A DNA stretch of 64,000 bases from Sphingomonas nostoxanthinifaciens. Lineage in GTDB: Bacteria; Pseudomonadota; Alphaproteobacteria; Sphingomonadales; Sphingomonadaceae. Position numbers and translations under genes: made by a program. A model generated the notes under the pieces. It was not told where the DNA came from. It ran no database searches and was given only the letters and a program-made list of their open reading frames with translations. Position 1 is the first letter of the stretch. Each line of letters opens with the position of its first letter. The stretch lies in contig NZ_CP082839.1 in the NCBI RefSeq assembly GCF_019930585.1, forward strand, positions 310,001 through 374,000, read 5' to 3'. Below, piece by piece: positions 38,364-49,441 of the stretch.

Positions 38364-39256
38364 GCGCGATCGCCCTGCCGCCGCTGCGCGGCACCGCTGA
38401 GGCGGACGGCAGCCTTGCCGACTTCATCTGGTTTCGCGCCGGCGGTGCGGCCGAGTGGCTGGTACGCCCGGCCGATACCGCCGACCTTGCGGCATTCGTC
38501 GCCGCGCTCGATCCGGCGGTGCCGGTGCTGCCGGTCGGCGTCGGCTCCAACCTGATCGTGCGCGACGGCGGGGTGCCGGGGGTGGTGGTGCGCCTGCCCA
38601 AGGCGTTCGCGACCGTCGCGATCGAGCCCGGCGGGCGCGTGCGCGCGGGCGGAGCGGCGATGGGCATCACCGTCGCCAGCGCGGCGCGCGACGTCGGCGT
38701 CGCCGGGCTGGAATTCCTGCGCGGCATTCCCGGTACGATCGGCGGCGCGGTGCGGATGAACGCCGGCGCCTATGGCCGCGATGCGCGCGACATCCTGGTC
38801 GAGGCGACTTTGGTTCTGCGCGACGGCACGGTCGAGACGTGGCCCGCCGCCCGGCTCGGCTACACCTATCGCCATTCGGACGTGCCTGCGGGCGCGATCG
38901 TGGTCGAGGCATTGTTCGAGGGGGTGCCCGGCGATCCCGGCGTGATCGGCGCCGAGATGGACCGCATCGCCGCTGCGCGCGAGGCGTCGCAGCCGCTGCG
39001 TTCGCGCACCGGCGGCTCGACCTTCAAGAATCCCGACGGCCACAAGGCGTGGGCGCTGATCGACGCTGCCGGCTGCCGCGGGCTGCGCAAGGGCGACGCG
39101 CAGGTGTCCGAGAAGCATACCAACTTCCTGCTCAACCTCGGTGGAGCGACGTCCGCGGATATCGAGGCGCTGGGCGAGGAGGTGCGCGAACGGGTGAAGG
39201 TGCATTCGGGCATCGCGCTCGAGTGGGAGATCCAGCGCGTGGGCGTGACGGCATGA
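38360..39256 (+). CDS. murB: UDP-GlcNAc-enolpyruvate reductase MurB
   Basis: A 298-residue FAD enzyme making UDP-MurNAc. Type II-like short form (no extra C-terminal insert). FAD region [20 protein letters not shown] and [20 protein letters not shown] (IPG-x-GGA), catalytic Ser in [12 protein letters not shown], and the end LINxxG-like [20 protein letters not shown] with [11 protein letters not shown] start at 38360 overlaps murC; the stop overlaps ddl. Confidence 0.97.
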   Translation: MSAIALPPLRGTAEADGSLADFIWFRAGGAAEWLVRPADTADLAAFVAALDPAVPVLPVGVGSNLIVRDGGVPGVVVRLPKAFATVAIEPGGRVRAGGAAMGITVASAARDVGVAGLEFLRGIPGTIGGAVRMNAGAYGRDARDILVEATLVLRDGTVETWPAARLGYTYRHSDVPAGAIVVEALFEGVPGDPGVIGAEMDRIAAAREASQPLRSRTGGSTFKNPDGHKAWALIDAAGCRGLRKGDAQVSEKHTNFLLNLGGATSADIEALGEEVRERVKVHSGIALEWEIQRVGVTA

Positions 39257-40170
39257 GCCTCCACGTCGTCGTACTGATGGGCGGCTGGTCGTCCGAACGC
39301 GAGGTCAGCCTCGTCTCGGGCGCAGGCGTCGCCGACGCGTGCGAGCGACTGGGCCATCGCGTGTCCCGCGTCGACATGGGCCGCGACGTCGCGCAGCGGC
39401 TGGCCGAACTGGCGCCCGATCTCGTGTTCAACGCGCTCCACGGCACGCCGGGCGAGGACGGCACGGTGCAGGGCCTGCTCGACCTGATGGGACTGCGCTA
39501 CACCCATTCGGGGCTCGCCACCTCGGTGATCGCGATCGACAAGGAGCTGACCAAGCAGGCGCTGGTGCCGCACGGCATCCGCATGCCCGGCGGCCGGGTG
39601 ATCGAGAGCGCGACGCTGTACGACGGCGATCCGCTCGCGCGGCCCTATGTGCTGAAGCCGGTCAACGAAGGCTCGTCGGTCGGCGTGGCGATCGTCACCG
39701 ACAGCGGCAATCACGGCTACCCGATCGGTCGTGACGTCGAAGGGCCGTGGCGCCATTTCGACCGCCTGCTCGCCGAGCCGTTCATCAAGGGGCGCGAGCT
39801 CACCACCGCCGTGCTCGGCGATCGCGCGCTGGGCGTGACCGAGCTCCGGCCCAAGAGCGGCTTCTACGATTACGACGCCAAATATACCGACGGCATGACC
39901 ACCCACGTCTGCCCGGCCGACATCCCGGCCGAGGTCGAGCGCGCCTGCCTGCGGATGGCATTGGAGGCGCATCGCCTGCTCGGCTGCCGCGGCACGTCGC
40001 GCTCGGACTTCCGCTGGGACGACGAGCAGGGCGAGGCGGGATTGTACCTGCTGGAGGTCAACACCCAGCCGGGCATGACCCCCTTGAGCCTCGTGCCCGA
40101 ACAGGCGAAGCTGATCGGCATGTCCTACGACGCGCTCGTCCAGGCGATCATCGACGAGGCGCTGGCATGA
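39253..40170 (+). CDS. ddl: D-alanine-D-alanine ligase
   Basis: A 305-residue ATP-grasp ligase making the D-Ala-D-Ala dipeptide used by MurF. Begins with LMGGWSSEREVSLVSGAGVA; NALHGTPGEDGTVQGLLDLM; YVLKPVNEGSSVGVAIV; and the metal site FRWDDEQGEAGLYLLEVNTQ followed by PGMTPLSLVPEQAKLIGMSY. The Tyr/Phe specificity position is of D-Ala type, so no sign of D-Lac. Overlaps murB and ftsQ by 4 nt. Confidence 0.97.
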   Translation: MSLHVVVLMGGWSSEREVSLVSGAGVADACERLGHRVSRVDMGRDVAQRLAELAPDLVFNALHGTPGEDGTVQGLLDLMGLRYTHSGLATSVIAIDKELTKQALVPHGIRMPGGRVIESATLYDGDPLARPYVLKPVNEGSSVGVAIVTDSGNHGYPIGRDVEGPWRHFDRLLAEPFIKGRELTTAVLGDRALGVTELRPKSGFYDYDAKYTDGMTTHVCPADIPAEVERACLRMALEAHRLLGCRGTSRSDFRWDDEQGEAGLYLLEVNTQPGMTPLSLVPEQAKLIGMSYDALVQAIIDEALA

Positions 40171-41132
40171 GCCGCGCGCCCGCCCGCGGCCGTGCGGCGA
40201 CCGCCACCCGGCGCCCGGCGACGCGGATCGCCAAGCCCGCGCGGCGCCGCCGGCCGACGTTGCGCGCACAGATGGGCCGCGCGCTCGAGCGCTTCCCGAT
40301 CCCCTACGATCTGCTGCGCCGCGTGCGTGACTGGACGTTGGGGCTGCTGGTGGCCGCCGCGCTGATCGCGGGCGTGATCGCGATGGGCCTGCCGCAGATG
40401 GCGGGCATGGCGGTGGCGCATGCGCTCGGCCAGGCGGGCTTCGTCGTGCGCAACATCCAGATCAGCGGGCGCTCGCATGTTGATCGCGACGCGGTCTATC
40501 GCATCGTCATGGATGCGCGCGGGCAGGACATGCCGTTGGTCGATCTCGGCGCGATGCGCAAAAGTCTGCTCGGCCTCGGCTGGATCGCCGACGCGCGCGT
40601 CTCGCGCCGCCTGCCCGACACGCTGAGCGTCGATATCGTCGAGCGCGCGCCAGCGGCGATCCTGCAGCGTAACCAGGTCCTGTCGCTGATCGACGATGAC
40701 GGTCATGTGCTGGCGGCGGTCGATCCGCACCTGTTGCCGGTCCAGCTGCCGCTGGTGATCGGGCCGGGCGTGGAGCAGCATATCGCCGAATTCCGCGCGC
40801 TGATCGCCGGCCAGCCCTCGCTCAAGACGCTCGTCGCGGGGGGCACGTGGGTCGGCGACCGGCGGTGGGATCTCCGCTTCCAGTCGGGCGAGACGCTGAT
40901 GCTGCCCGAAGGCGTCGAGGCGGCGCAGGCGGCGCTTGCCAATTTCGTGCGGCGCGATTCGCAGGAGCGGTTGCTCGGCCAGGGCTATGTCCACTTCGAC
41001 ATGCGCGACGGGCAGCATCTGGTGGTCCGCACCACCACCGATCCGGGCACGAAGATCACCGAGCCGACGCCGGCGGCACCCGCCGATCCGTCGGTCGCGC
41101 CGCCGCCGGTCGCCGGCGCGGCCACCACCTGA
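40167..41132 (+). CDS. ftsQ: Cell division protein FtsQ
   Basis: A 321-residue bitopic protein. A long, very basic cytoplasmic region (about 50 residues, RRPATRIAKPARRRRPTLRA), one membrane helix (about 54-75), a POTRA domain (FVVRNIQISGRSHVDRDAVY, then MRKSLLGLGWIADARVSRRL and LSVDIVERAPAAIL), and the FtsQ beta domain from about 170. It ends in an Ala/Pro-rich tail. FtsQ recruits FtsL/FtsB to the septum. ATG at 40167 overlaps ddl; ftsA follows after 11 nt. Confidence 0.95.
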   Translation: MSRAPARGRAATATRRPATRIAKPARRRRPTLRAQMGRALERFPIPYDLLRRVRDWTLGLLVAAALIAGVIAMGLPQMAGMAVAHALGQAGFVVRNIQISGRSHVDRDAVYRIVMDARGQDMPLVDLGAMRKSLLGLGWIADARVSRRLPDTLSVDIVERAPAAILQRNQVLSLIDDDGHVLAAVDPHLLPVQLPLVIGPGVEQHIAEFRALIAGQPSLKTLVAGGTWVGDRRWDLRFQSGETLMLPEGVEAAQAALANFVRRDSQERLLGQGYVHFDMRDGQHLVVRTTTDPGTKITEPTPAAPADPSVAPPPVAGAATT

Positions 41133-41143
41133 AGGGCAGAGCG

Positions 41144-42391
41144 ATGGCGCAGGCACGCAATGAAGGGCTCATCACCGCGGTCGACATCGGCTCGTCGAAG
41201 GTGGCGGCGCTGATCGCACAGCCGACCGAGGGCGGGCTGCAGGTGCTCGGCACCGGCCAGCGCGAGAGCCGCGGCGTGAAGCACGGCCTCGTCGCCGACA
41301 TGGAGCGGACCGAACATGCGGTGCGCGAGGCGGTCGAGCAGGCCGAGCGCATCGCGCGCACCAATATCGAGGAGGTGTGGGTCAGCTTCTCGGCCGGCGG
41401 CCTCTATTCGGACGTAGCCTCGGTCGAGGTCGCGCTCGAAGGGCAGCGTATCGGCCAGCCCGACGTCGACGATCTGCTGGAGGCGGGGCGCCGCTCGATC
41501 GACCCCGAGGGGCGGATGGTGCTGCACGCCCAGCCGACGCTCTACACGCTCGATGGCCTGAAGGGCGTGCGCAACCCGATCGGGCTGCATGCCGAGAAGC
41601 TCGGCGTCGACATCCACGTCGTCTCCGCCGATCCGGCGCCGGTCCGCAACCTCGATTTCGCGGTGCGCTCGGCGCATCTGGCGGTGAAGTCGATCGTCGC
41701 CTCGCCGATCGCCACCGCGATGGCGTGCCTGACCGAGGAGGAACGCGAGCTGGGCGTGGCCCTGGTCGAGCTCGGCGCGGGCGTCACCAACGTCTCGCTG
41801 TTCGCCGGCGGGCTGCTGGTGGGGCTCGCCTCGCTGCCGATCGGCGCGGGCGAAATCACCGACGACATCGCGTCGGCCTTCGGCACGCGCCGCGCGCAGG
41901 CCGAGCGGCTGAAATGCTTCCACGGGAGCGCGCAGACGTCCCCCCGCGACAATCATGAGATGATCGAGGTTTCGGGCGAGGCCGACGGCGCCGAGCCGCT
42001 GCGCGTGAGCCGCGCCCAGCTGATCGGCGTCATCCGCACCCGGCTGGAGCATTGGTTCGCCGAGATCGAGAAGGCGCTGAAGGCGCTCGGCTTCACCGGC
42101 CCGATCGCGCGCCGGCTGGTGTTGACGGGAGGCGGTGCCGAGCTGAAGGGTATCGCCGATTATGCGCAGAGCGTGCTGGGGCGCGCCGTGCGCGTCGGCC
42201 GGCCGAAGGGCTTGATCGGCGTGCCGGAGGCGCATTCGGGCATGGGGTTCGCGACGTTGGCCGGGCTCGTCCTGTTCGCCGCGTCCGATCCGATCGATCT
42301 GCGCCAGACCATAACGCCGCAACTCGTGACCAAGCTCACGCCGCAAGGGCTCGTCCAGCGGCTGCTTTCGGCGGTGAAGACCAGCTATTAG
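41144..42391 (+). CDS. ftsA: Cell division protein FtsA
   Basis: A 415-residue actin-like ATPase that tethers FtsZ to the membrane. Phosphate loop [16 protein letters not shown]; 1C subdomain [19 protein letters not shown]; phosphate 2 region [20 protein letters not shown]; adenosine motif [18 protein letters not shown]. The C-terminal amphipathic membrane-targeting helix is recognisable ([13 protein letters not shown]). ATG at 41144 is preceded by AAGGGCAGAG. Confidence 0.96.
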   Translation: MAQARNEGLITAVDIGSSKVAALIAQPTEGGLQVLGTGQRESRGVKHGLVADMERTEHAVREAVEQAERIARTNIEEVWVSFSAGGLYSDVASVEVALEGQRIGQPDVDDLLEAGRRSIDPEGRMVLHAQPTLYTLDGLKGVRNPIGLHAEKLGVDIHVVSADPAPVRNLDFAVRSAHLAVKSIVASPIATAMACLTEEERELGVALVELGAGVTNVSLFAGGLLVGLASLPIGAGEITDDIASAFGTRRAQAERLKCFHGSAQTSPRDNHEMIEVSGEADGAEPLRVSRAQLIGVIRTRLEHWFAEIEKALKALGFTGPIARRLVLTGGGAELKGIADYAQSVLGRAVRVGRPKGLIGVPEAHSGMGFATLAGLVLFAASDPIDLRQTITPQLVTKLTPQGLVQRLLSAVKTSY

Positions 42392-42412
42392 GGCCGCCCT
42401 TCGCATTTTGGC

Positions 42413-42421
42413 TGTGGAAAA
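42413..42421 (-). promoter_or_regulatory. DnaA box-like site in the ftsZ leader
   Basis: TGTGGAAAA on the plus strand (TTTTCCACA on the minus) fits the DnaA consensus TT(A/T)TNCACA. It lies 22 bp after the ftsA stop and 108 bp before the ftsZ start. Confidence 0.4.
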
Positions 42422-42454
42422 AGCGCGTTAACGACAAAAATTGCTCGCCCCGCG

Positions 42455-42474
42455 GAATCGGGTCTGGCAGATTC
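42455..42474. promoter_or_regulatory. Pair of GANTC (CcrM) sites in the ftsZ leader
   Basis: GAATC (42455-42459) and GATTC (42470-42474) lie 15 bp apart in the 137-bp ftsA-ftsZ gap, 55-75 bp before the ftsZ ATG. In Caulobacter GANTC methylation by CcrM with GcrA activates ftsZ. A CcrM homologue is encoded at 51276-52400. Function here is inferred. Confidence 0.5.
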
Positions 42475-42528
42475 ACTTTTAAGCTGATCGGCGCGTTGAG
42501 TGCCTCACTGGATAGAAGGGCGTTTTTC

Positions 42529-43977
42529 ATGGCGATCGAATTCATGCGGCCGGAGGTCGACGAGCTTAAGCCGCGGATCAGCGTGATCGGCGTGGGTGGT
42601 GCGGGCGGCAACGCCATCGCCAACATGATCGCGTCGGAGGTGCAGGGGGTCGATTTCCTCGTCGCCAACACCGATGCGCAGGCGCTCAACGCCTCGCCGG
42701 CCGAAAGCCGCATTCAGCTCGGCATCAAGATCACGCAGGGCCTCGGCGCCGGCTCGCGGCCCGAAATCGGTCGCGCGGCGGCGGAAGAGACGCTCGAGCA
42801 GGTCGAGAAGGTGCTCGAAGGCGCGCACATGTGCTTCATCGCCGCCGGCATGGGCGGCGGCACCGGCACCGGCGCGGCGCCGGTCATCGCCAAGGCGGCG
42901 CGTGACAAGGGCATCCTGACGGTCGGCGTCGTGACCAAGCCGTTCAGCTTCGAGGGCAATCGCCGCATGAAGGCGGCCGATGCGGGCATCGCCGAGCTGC
43001 AGAAGCATGTCGACACGCTGATCGTCATCCCCAACCAGAATCTGTTCCTGATCGCCAACCCGAACACCACCTTCAAGGAGGCGTTCCAGATGGCGGATCA
43101 GGTGCTGCAGCAGGGCGTGCGCGGCATCACCGATCTGATGGTCATGCCCGGCCTCATCAATCTCGACTTCGCCGACGTCCGCTCGGTGATGAGCGAGATG
43201 GGCAAGGCGATGATGGGCACGGGCGAGGCATCGGGCGACAATCGCGCGATCGAGGCGGCCGAGAAGGCGATCGCCAACCCCTTGCTCGACGGCGTCAGCA
43301 TGAAGGGTGCCAAGGGCGTGATCGTCTCGATCACCGGTGGCGAGGACATGCGCCTGCTCGAGGTGGACGAGGCGGCCAACCATATCAAGGATCTGGTCGA
43401 TCCCGACGCCAACATCATCTGGGGCTCGGCCTTCAACAACGAGCTGGAAGGCAAGATTCGCGTCTCGGTCGTCGCGACCGGGATCGAGGCGGAGGCGAAC
43501 ACCGCGCCTGAGCCCGCCAAGCCGTTCACCTTCCCGCCGCGCAGCCGCACCGAGGCGCGCGTGCCGGGCAGCGAGACGCCGGCGCCGGCCACACCCGCGC
43601 CGCTGCCGCCCGTGACGAGCGAGACGTCCGCCGTCGACAGCTCGGCGGACGAGGACGAACTGGTGCTGGGCGAGCCGAGCGTGCCCGTCACCGCCGCACC
43701 GGCCGAGCACGAGCAGATCGCCGCATTCGAGCCTGCCGCCGAGCGCCGCACCGGCCCGCGCCGCTGGCTGACCGACGACGCCGAAACGCCGGCCCCGGCG
43801 GCGGCGCCCGCTGCACGCGGTGGCAAGCCGGCGCGCGATGGGGGCACGCTGTTCGAGCGCATGTCGAGCATGGCGCGCGGTTCGTCGAAGCTGGGTGCCG
43901 AAGAGGAAGGCGACGAGGAGGCCGCGCGCGACCCCCTCGACATCCCGCGCTTCCTCAATCGTCAGAACAACCAGTAA
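42529..43977 (+). CDS. ftsZ: Cell division GTPase FtsZ
   Basis: A 482-residue tubulin homologue forming the Z ring. Nucleotide-binding [16 protein letters not shown] and [20 protein letters not shown] (the tubulin signature), FVLAxNxD-like [11 protein letters not shown], synergy loop [15 protein letters not shown] and the T7 region. After about residue 320 a long disordered Pro/Ala/Glu-rich linker (about 140 residues) leads to the conserved tail [13 protein letters not shown] that binds FtsA. The linker is longer than in E. coli but usual for alphaproteobacteria. It has its own 137-bp leader with candidate regulatory sites, so independent expression is likely. Confidence 0.98.
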   Translation: MAIEFMRPEVDELKPRISVIGVGGAGGNAIANMIASEVQGVDFLVANTDAQALNASPAESRIQLGIKITQGLGAGSRPEIGRAAAEETLEQVEKVLEGAHMCFIAAGMGGGTGTGAAPVIAKAARDKGILTVGVVTKPFSFEGNRRMKAADAGIAELQKHVDTLIVIPNQNLFLIANPNTTFKEAFQMADQVLQQGVRGITDLMVMPGLINLDFADVRSVMSEMGKAMMGTGEASGDNRAIEAAEKAIANPLLDGVSMKGAKGVIVSITGGEDMRLLEVDEAANHIKDLVDPDANIIWGSAFNNELEGKIRVSVVATGIEAEANTAPEPAKPFTFPPRSRTEARVPGSETPAPATPAPLPPVTSETSAVDSSADEDELVLGEPSVPVTAAPAEHEQIAAFEPAAERRTGPRRWLTDDAETPAPAAAPAARGGKPARDGGTLFERMSSMARGSSKLGAEEEGDEEAARDPLDIPRFLNRQNNQ

Positions 43978-44011
43978 GAACGCGGCGCGGCGCGGCTCTC
44001 GCCTACGCTCC

Positions 44012-44038
44012 GTCACCCCGGCCAGCGGCAGGGGTGAC
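44012..44038. terminator. Hairpin after ftsZ, possible terminator
   Basis: GTCACCCC and GGGGTGAC pair around an 11-base loop, 34 bp after the ftsZ stop. The arm resembles a half-copy of the GTCATCCCGGC repeat family. No T-run follows, so it may be a processing or repeat hairpin rather than a true terminator. Confidence 0.4.
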
Positions 44039-44158
44039 AGCCCGCATGAGCGGGACGGGCCGTGCAGGCCGGGCGCGTTCATCGACGCTTCGTCACGGCT
44101 CGGCGCGCGCAGTCCGGCACCCGCTTGCGCGCGGCGCCGGCTCGGCCATGGACGGCCC

Positions 44159-45502
44159 GTGTCACCTTATATCCTGATCCGTTCCGTGGCGCTGCTGCTG
44201 GCAGCTCCGTTCGCGCTCGCCGCCCAACAGCCGCCGGCTCCGCCGCAGGACGATGTCGACCAGCCGATGACGCAGCCGCTGCCGGCGGCGCCCGATGCGC
44301 TGTCGCTGGCGCGCGCGGCGGCGGCGCGCGGTGACTCCGCCGAGGCATTGTCGCGCTATTTGCGGGTGCTGGCGGCCACGCCCGATAATGTCGAGGCCTT
44401 GGCGGGGGCGGGCGGTGCGGCGCTGGGCGTGGGCGACATCAACGCCGCGACCGGCTTTTATGCGCGCGCCGAGGCGCTCGATCCGCGCAATGGCCAGGTC
44501 AAGGCCGGGCTGGCGCGCGTCGAGCTGCAGAAGGGCGACGCCCGTAATGCGCTGCGCCTGTTCCGCGATGCCGTGACGGCGGGCGTGCCGGCGGCGCAGA
44601 TCGCGTCCGATCGCGGCCTCGCCTACGATCTGCGCGGATCGTCGAAGCGCGCGCAGGAGGATTATCAGCTCGCCATCCAGACTAACCCGAACGATCGCGA
44701 GAGCATCCGCCGGCTCGCGCTCAGCCAGGCGATCGCCGGCGAACAGGCGGCGGCCATGACGACGCTCGATCCGCTGCTGCGCCAGCAGGACGTGCCGGCG
44801 TGGCGCGCGCGCGCCTTCGTGTTCGCGCTGACCGGCGACAGCGCCGCCGCCGTCACCGGCGCCGCTCTGGTGATGCCGAAGGATCAGGTGGACGCGCTGA
44901 CCCCCTACCTTTCGCGGCTGGCGGCGCTGAAGCCGGCGGACAAGGCTGCGGCGATCCATCTCGGCCGCTTCCCCGGCGAGGGCGCGCCGCCGCCGCAGCG
45001 TACTGGCGCGGTCGCCGCGGCGCCGAAGCTCCCGCTCGACCGCGGCGTGCTGACCAGTCCCGCCCCGGTCCTGGCGGAGGCACCGTCGGCCCCGGCCCCG
45101 ACACCTGCCCCCGCGCCGCAACCGAGCGCGCCCCCGCCGCATCAACCGACCCGCGCCGAGCGGCAGGCTGAAGCGCGCGCCAGGCAGAAGGCGCAGGCCG
45201 AAGCGGCGCAGAAGCTCGCCGAGAAGAAGAATCCCGCGCGCCACTGGGTGCAGGTCGCGGGCGGCGCCAACAAGCGCGACCTCGGCCGCGCGTGGAGCAA
45301 GCTCAAGGACAAGTGGCCGAAGCTGCTCGCCGGCCGTTCGCCGTGGACGCTGCATTATCGCTACACCAACCGCCTGCTGATCGGCCCCTTCGCCTCGTCC
45401 GACGCGGCGCAGGATTGGGTGAGCGATGCGCGCAAGGACGGCTTCGCGACGTTCCGCGTCGAGACCAACGCCGGCGATGCGGTGGAGCATATCGGCGGCT
45501 GA
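44159..45502 (+). CDS. Exported TPR protein with C-terminal SPOR domain
   Basis: A 447-residue protein. GTG at 44159 opens a signal peptide ([18 protein letters not shown], cleavage near 21). Residues about 45-270 hold tetratricopeptide repeats ([60 protein letters not shown]). A long Ala/Pro/Gln-rich linker and a basic helix follow, and the last about 80 residues form a SPOR domain ([40 protein letters not shown]). SPOR domains bind denuded glycan strands at the septum. Its position right after ftsZ suggests a division role. The frame is open upstream into ftsZ but lacks a plausible start. Confidence 0.88.
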   Translation: MSPYILIRSVALLLAAPFALAAQQPPAPPQDDVDQPMTQPLPAAPDALSLARAAAARGDSAEALSRYLRVLAATPDNVEALAGAGGAALGVGDINAATGFYARAEALDPRNGQVKAGLARVELQKGDARNALRLFRDAVTAGVPAAQIASDRGLAYDLRGSSKRAQEDYQLAIQTNPNDRESIRRLALSQAIAGEQAAAMTTLDPLLRQQDVPAWRARAFVFALTGDSAAAVTGAALVMPKDQVDALTPYLSRLAALKPADKAAAIHLGRFPGEGAPPPQRTGAVAAAPKLPLDRGVLTSPAPVLAEAPSAPAPTPAPAPQPSAPPPHQPTRAERQAEARARQKAQAEAAQKLAEKKNPARHWVQVAGGANKRDLGRAWSKLKDKWPKLLAGRSPWTLHYRYTNRLLIGPFASSDAAQDWVSDARKDGFATFRVETNAGDAVEHIGG

Positions 45503-45542
45503 GGCTATGGCGCGGGGGGGCAGGGGACTCGAGGAGCAGTTG

Positions 45543-46931
<1,389 letters not shown>

Positions 46932-47013
46932 TCCCTCGTTCCCACGCGACCAGTCGAGGAACGCGCGGCCCGCTCGCGCGCTGTTCCGACGTGGAATCCA
47001 TTACGGGAGCAGC

Positions 47014-47217
47014 ATGATGATCGGTAAGGTAATCGGCGCTTTGGTCGGTGCGGAAGTCGAGAAGCGCCGCCAGCAAAGCGGCCTCAAGGGCGCGGTCGTC
47101 GGCGCGATGGCGGTCGGCCTGATGCGCCGCCTCGGGCCGATCGGGCTCGCGCTCGGTGGGGCCTACGCCGCCAAGAAGGCGTATGATCGCCGCAAGGACG
47201 GCGCGATCGCGGCATAG
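47014..47217 (+). CDS. Small basic hydrophobic protein of unknown function
   Basis: A 67-residue protein beginning MMIGKVIGALVGAEVEKRRQ and ending KKAYDRRKDGAIAA. Two Gly/Ala-rich segments (KGAVVGAMAVGLMRR and LGPIGLALGGAYAAKKA) may form one or two short membrane helices. GGGAGC precedes the ATG at a good distance. Such glycine-zipper-like small proteins are common in Sphingomonads, but I cannot assign a function. Confidence 0.72.
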   Translation: MMIGKVIGALVGAEVEKRRQQSGLKGAVVGAMAVGLMRRLGPIGLALGGAYAAKKAYDRRKDGAIAA

Positions 47218-47235
47218 TTCCCATTATCCCCACCC

Positions 47236-47320
47236 GTCATGCCGGACTTGATCCGGCATCCCGCTTCATTTGCCCGTCGCTCACGGGAGAAGCTGGACCC
47301 CGGATCATGTCCGGGGTGAC
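47236..47320. repeat. Long inverted repeat, GTCATCCCGGC family, copy 3 (diverged)
   Basis: Left arm GTCATGCCGGACTTGATCCG (from 47236) and right arm from 47293 ending CATGTCCGGGGTGAC at 47320 are imperfect inverted copies around a spacer of about 31 bp. It fills the 127-bp gap between the small protein gene and the convergent amidohydrolase, a position that would suit a bidirectional terminator. Confidence 0.8.
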
Positions 47321-47344
47321 GGAAAGGGCGAGGCCGGCGCTGCG

Positions 47345-48652
47345 CTACAGCGGCTTGCCGCCGGCCTTGACGACCTTGCCCCCCTTCATCACGAAATCGA
47401 CCGTCTCCAGCGCGCGCACGTCCTTCAGCGGGTCGCCGGCGACCGCGATCAGGTCGGCATAGCGCCCCGGCTGGACCGAGCCGATATCCGCGCTCGCGCC
47501 GATCAGGTCGGCGGCATTGTGCGTCGCCGCCATGATCGCCTCCATCGGCGACAGCCCGGCCGCGACCATCAGCGCGAACTCCTTCGCATTCTCGCCATGC
47601 TGGGCGATGCCGAACACGTCGGTGCCGAACGCGATCTTCACGCCGGCGGCGTGCGCATCGTGCAGGTTGCGCTGCATCACCGGCACCACGCTCAGCGCCT
47701 TTTCGACGGTCGAGGGGTTGAGCTGCTCGGGGTGGGTCTTGGCGCGCTCGTAGACTTTTTCGCCGACCAGCATCGTCGGCACGAGATAGGTGCCGTGCGC
47801 CTTGAACAGCTTGTAGCTTTCGGCGTCGGCGAAGCTGCCATGCTCGATCGAATCGACGCCGAGCACGATCGCATGGTCGATCGCGAGCTTGCCATGCGCG
47901 TGCGCCGCCACTTTCATGCCGAGCGCATGGGCGGTATCGACCACCGCCTTGATCTCGTCGTCCGCCATCAGCTGCAACTTGGGATCGTCGCCGATCGACA
48001 TCACGCCGCCCGACGGCAGGATCTTGATGAGGTCCGCCCCCTCGCGCCGCCACTTGCGCACCGCGCGCCGCGCCGCTTCGGGGCTGTCGACGATATTCTC
48101 CGTCCAGGCGGGGTGTTCCAGCTCGGGATCGAGGCCGTTGGCGCCGTCGCCGTGGCCGCCGGTGGGGCTGAGCGGCATGCCTGCCAGCCACAGGCGCGGG
48201 CCGGGGATCGCGCCGGCGTCGATGCCCTTGCGCAGTGCCACCGTCGCTTCGGTGTCATCGCCGACGTCGCGCGCAGCGGTGAAGCCCGCGAGCAATGTCG
48301 CGCGCGCATCGTTCACCCCGTCGATCAGCTCGTCGTAGCTCGTCCGCGTGACCGCGTTGCGGATCGGATCGCCGGGATGGAAGGTCTGCAGGATGTGAAC
48401 GTGGGCGTCGATCAGCCCGGGCAGCACGGTCGCCTGGCTGAGATCGACCACCTCGGCGCCAGCCGGCGTGACGAAACCCGGCTGCACCGCCGTCACCCGA
48501 TCGTCGTGGATCAGGATCGAGACCTGCGAGCGTGGCGCGGCGCCGGTGCCGTCGATCAGCCGGCCGGCATGCACCACCACGTCCCTCGCCATCGCGCCGC
48601 CCGCGCTCAAAGCCAGCAACGCCGCCGTCGCCAGGAATTTTCCCGCGCCCAT
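47345..48652 (-). CDS. Exported amidohydrolase (imidazolonepropionase/prolidase-like)
   Basis: A 435-residue metal-dependent hydrolase. ATG at 48652 opens a signal peptide (MGAGKFLATAALLALSAGG, cut near 22), which is preferred to frame extensions that overlap gmk. Metal-binding HxH in GLIDAHVHI, the carbamylated-Lys region ADLIKILPSGG, AAHAHGKLA, VDSIEHGSFAD and late KIAFGTDVFG are all in order. The last strand (GRYADLIAVAGDPLKDVRAL) is typical of the family. Secreted members include prolidase-like dipeptidases; the substrate is unknown. It is divergent from gmk across 64 bp. Confidence 0.9.
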   Translation of the reverse strand: MGAGKFLATAALLALSAGGAMARDVVVHAGRLIDGTGAAPRSQVSILIHDDRVTAVQPGFVTPAGAEVVDLSQATVLPGLIDAHVHILQTFHPGDPIRNAVTRTSYDELIDGVNDARATLLAGFTAARDVGDDTEATVALRKGIDAGAIPGPRLWLAGMPLSPTGGHGDGANGLDPELEHPAWTENIVDSPEAARRAVRKWRREGADLIKILPSGGVMSIGDDPKLQLMADDEIKAVVDTAHALGMKVAAHAHGKLAIDHAIVLGVDSIEHGSFADAESYKLFKAHGTYLVPTMLVGEKVYERAKTHPEQLNPSTVEKALSVVPVMQRNLHDAHAAGVKIAFGTDVFGIAQHGENAKEFALMVAAGLSPMEAIMAATHNAADLIGASADIGSVQPGRYADLIAVAGDPLKDVRALETVDFVMKGGKVVKAGGKPL

Positions 48653-48716
48653 ATGGTCCCCTTCCCCCGCTGATCCGCCACGTTGACGCGGGCGCACGGT
48701 AAAGCCAAGAGCGCGT

Positions 48717-49361
48717 ATGCATTCCGGCCTTGCCCGTCGCGGCGTCCTGTTCGTCCTGTCCTCGCCCTCGGGGGCCGGCAAGTCGACGATCGCGCGGCTG
48801 CTGCTGGAGAATGATTCGGACATCTCGATGTCGGTCTCGGTCACCACCCGGCCGATGCGCCCGGGCGAGGTCGACGGGCGCGACTATCATTTCGTCGACG
48901 TGCCGCGCTTCAAGGCGATGGTCGAGGCGGGCGAGCTGATGGAGTGGGCGCACGTCTTCGACCATCGCTACGGGACGCCCAAGGCGCCGGTGAACGACAT
49001 GCTGGCGGCGGGCCGCGACGTGTTGTTCGACATCGACTGGCAGGGCGCGCAGCAGCTCTACCAGCAATCGGGTGCGGACGTGGTGCGGGTGTTCATCCTG
49101 CCGCCCTCGGTCGAGGAGCTTGGCCGGCGGTTGGCGATGCGCGGCACCGACGATCAGGCGGTGATCGAGGCCCGCATGGCGCGCGCCGCCTCCGAGATCA
49201 GCCACTGGGACGGCTATGACTATGTCGTCGTCAACGACGACGTACAGGGCTGCTTCGCGCAGGTGCTGACCGTCCTCAACGCCGAGCGCCTGCGTCGCTC
49301 GCGCCAGACCGGGCTGATCGGCTTCGCGCGCAAGCTGGTGACCCCGCCCGCGGAAAGCTGA
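48717..49361 (+). CDS. gmk: Guanylate kinase
   Basis: A 214-residue GMP kinase. P-loop FVLSSPSGAGKSTIARLLLE, the GMP-binding segment SVSVTTRPMRPGEVDGRDYH, FDIDWQGAQQLYQQ, and the lid region with RRLAMRGTDDQAVIEARMARA. It lies upstream of rnhB, with 80 bp in between holding a DnaA-box 9-mer. The C-terminal 15 residues (RKLVTPPAES) extend slightly past the core. Confidence 0.97.
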   Translation: MHSGLARRGVLFVLSSPSGAGKSTIARLLLENDSDISMSVSVTTRPMRPGEVDGRDYHFVDVPRFKAMVEAGELMEWAHVFDHRYGTPKAPVNDMLAAGRDVLFDIDWQGAQQLYQQSGADVVRVFILPPSVEELGRRLAMRGTDDQAVIEARMARAASEISHWDGYDYVVVNDDVQGCFAQVLTVLNAERLRRSRQTGLIGFARKLVTPPAES

Positions 49362-49382
49362 CGCGCGCATCCTCCAATTCCC

Positions 49383-49391
49383 TGTGGATAA
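49383..49391 (-). promoter_or_regulatory. DnaA box upstream of rnhB
   Basis: TGTGGATAA (TTATCCACA on the minus strand) is an exact DnaA consensus 9-mer in the 80-bp gmk-rnhB gap, 50 bp before the rnhB start. Confidence 0.5.
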
Positions 49392-49441
49392 GCCGCGCGC
49401 ATCGGCGTGACGCCGCGGCGGGCGGCTGGCATGATGATTTG

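Noticed and set aside
42392..42528. Full CtrA site (TTAA-N7-TTAA) in the ftsZ leader
   Set aside because: One TTAAC (42428-42432) is present but no second half at the right spacing; a later TTTTAA is too far.
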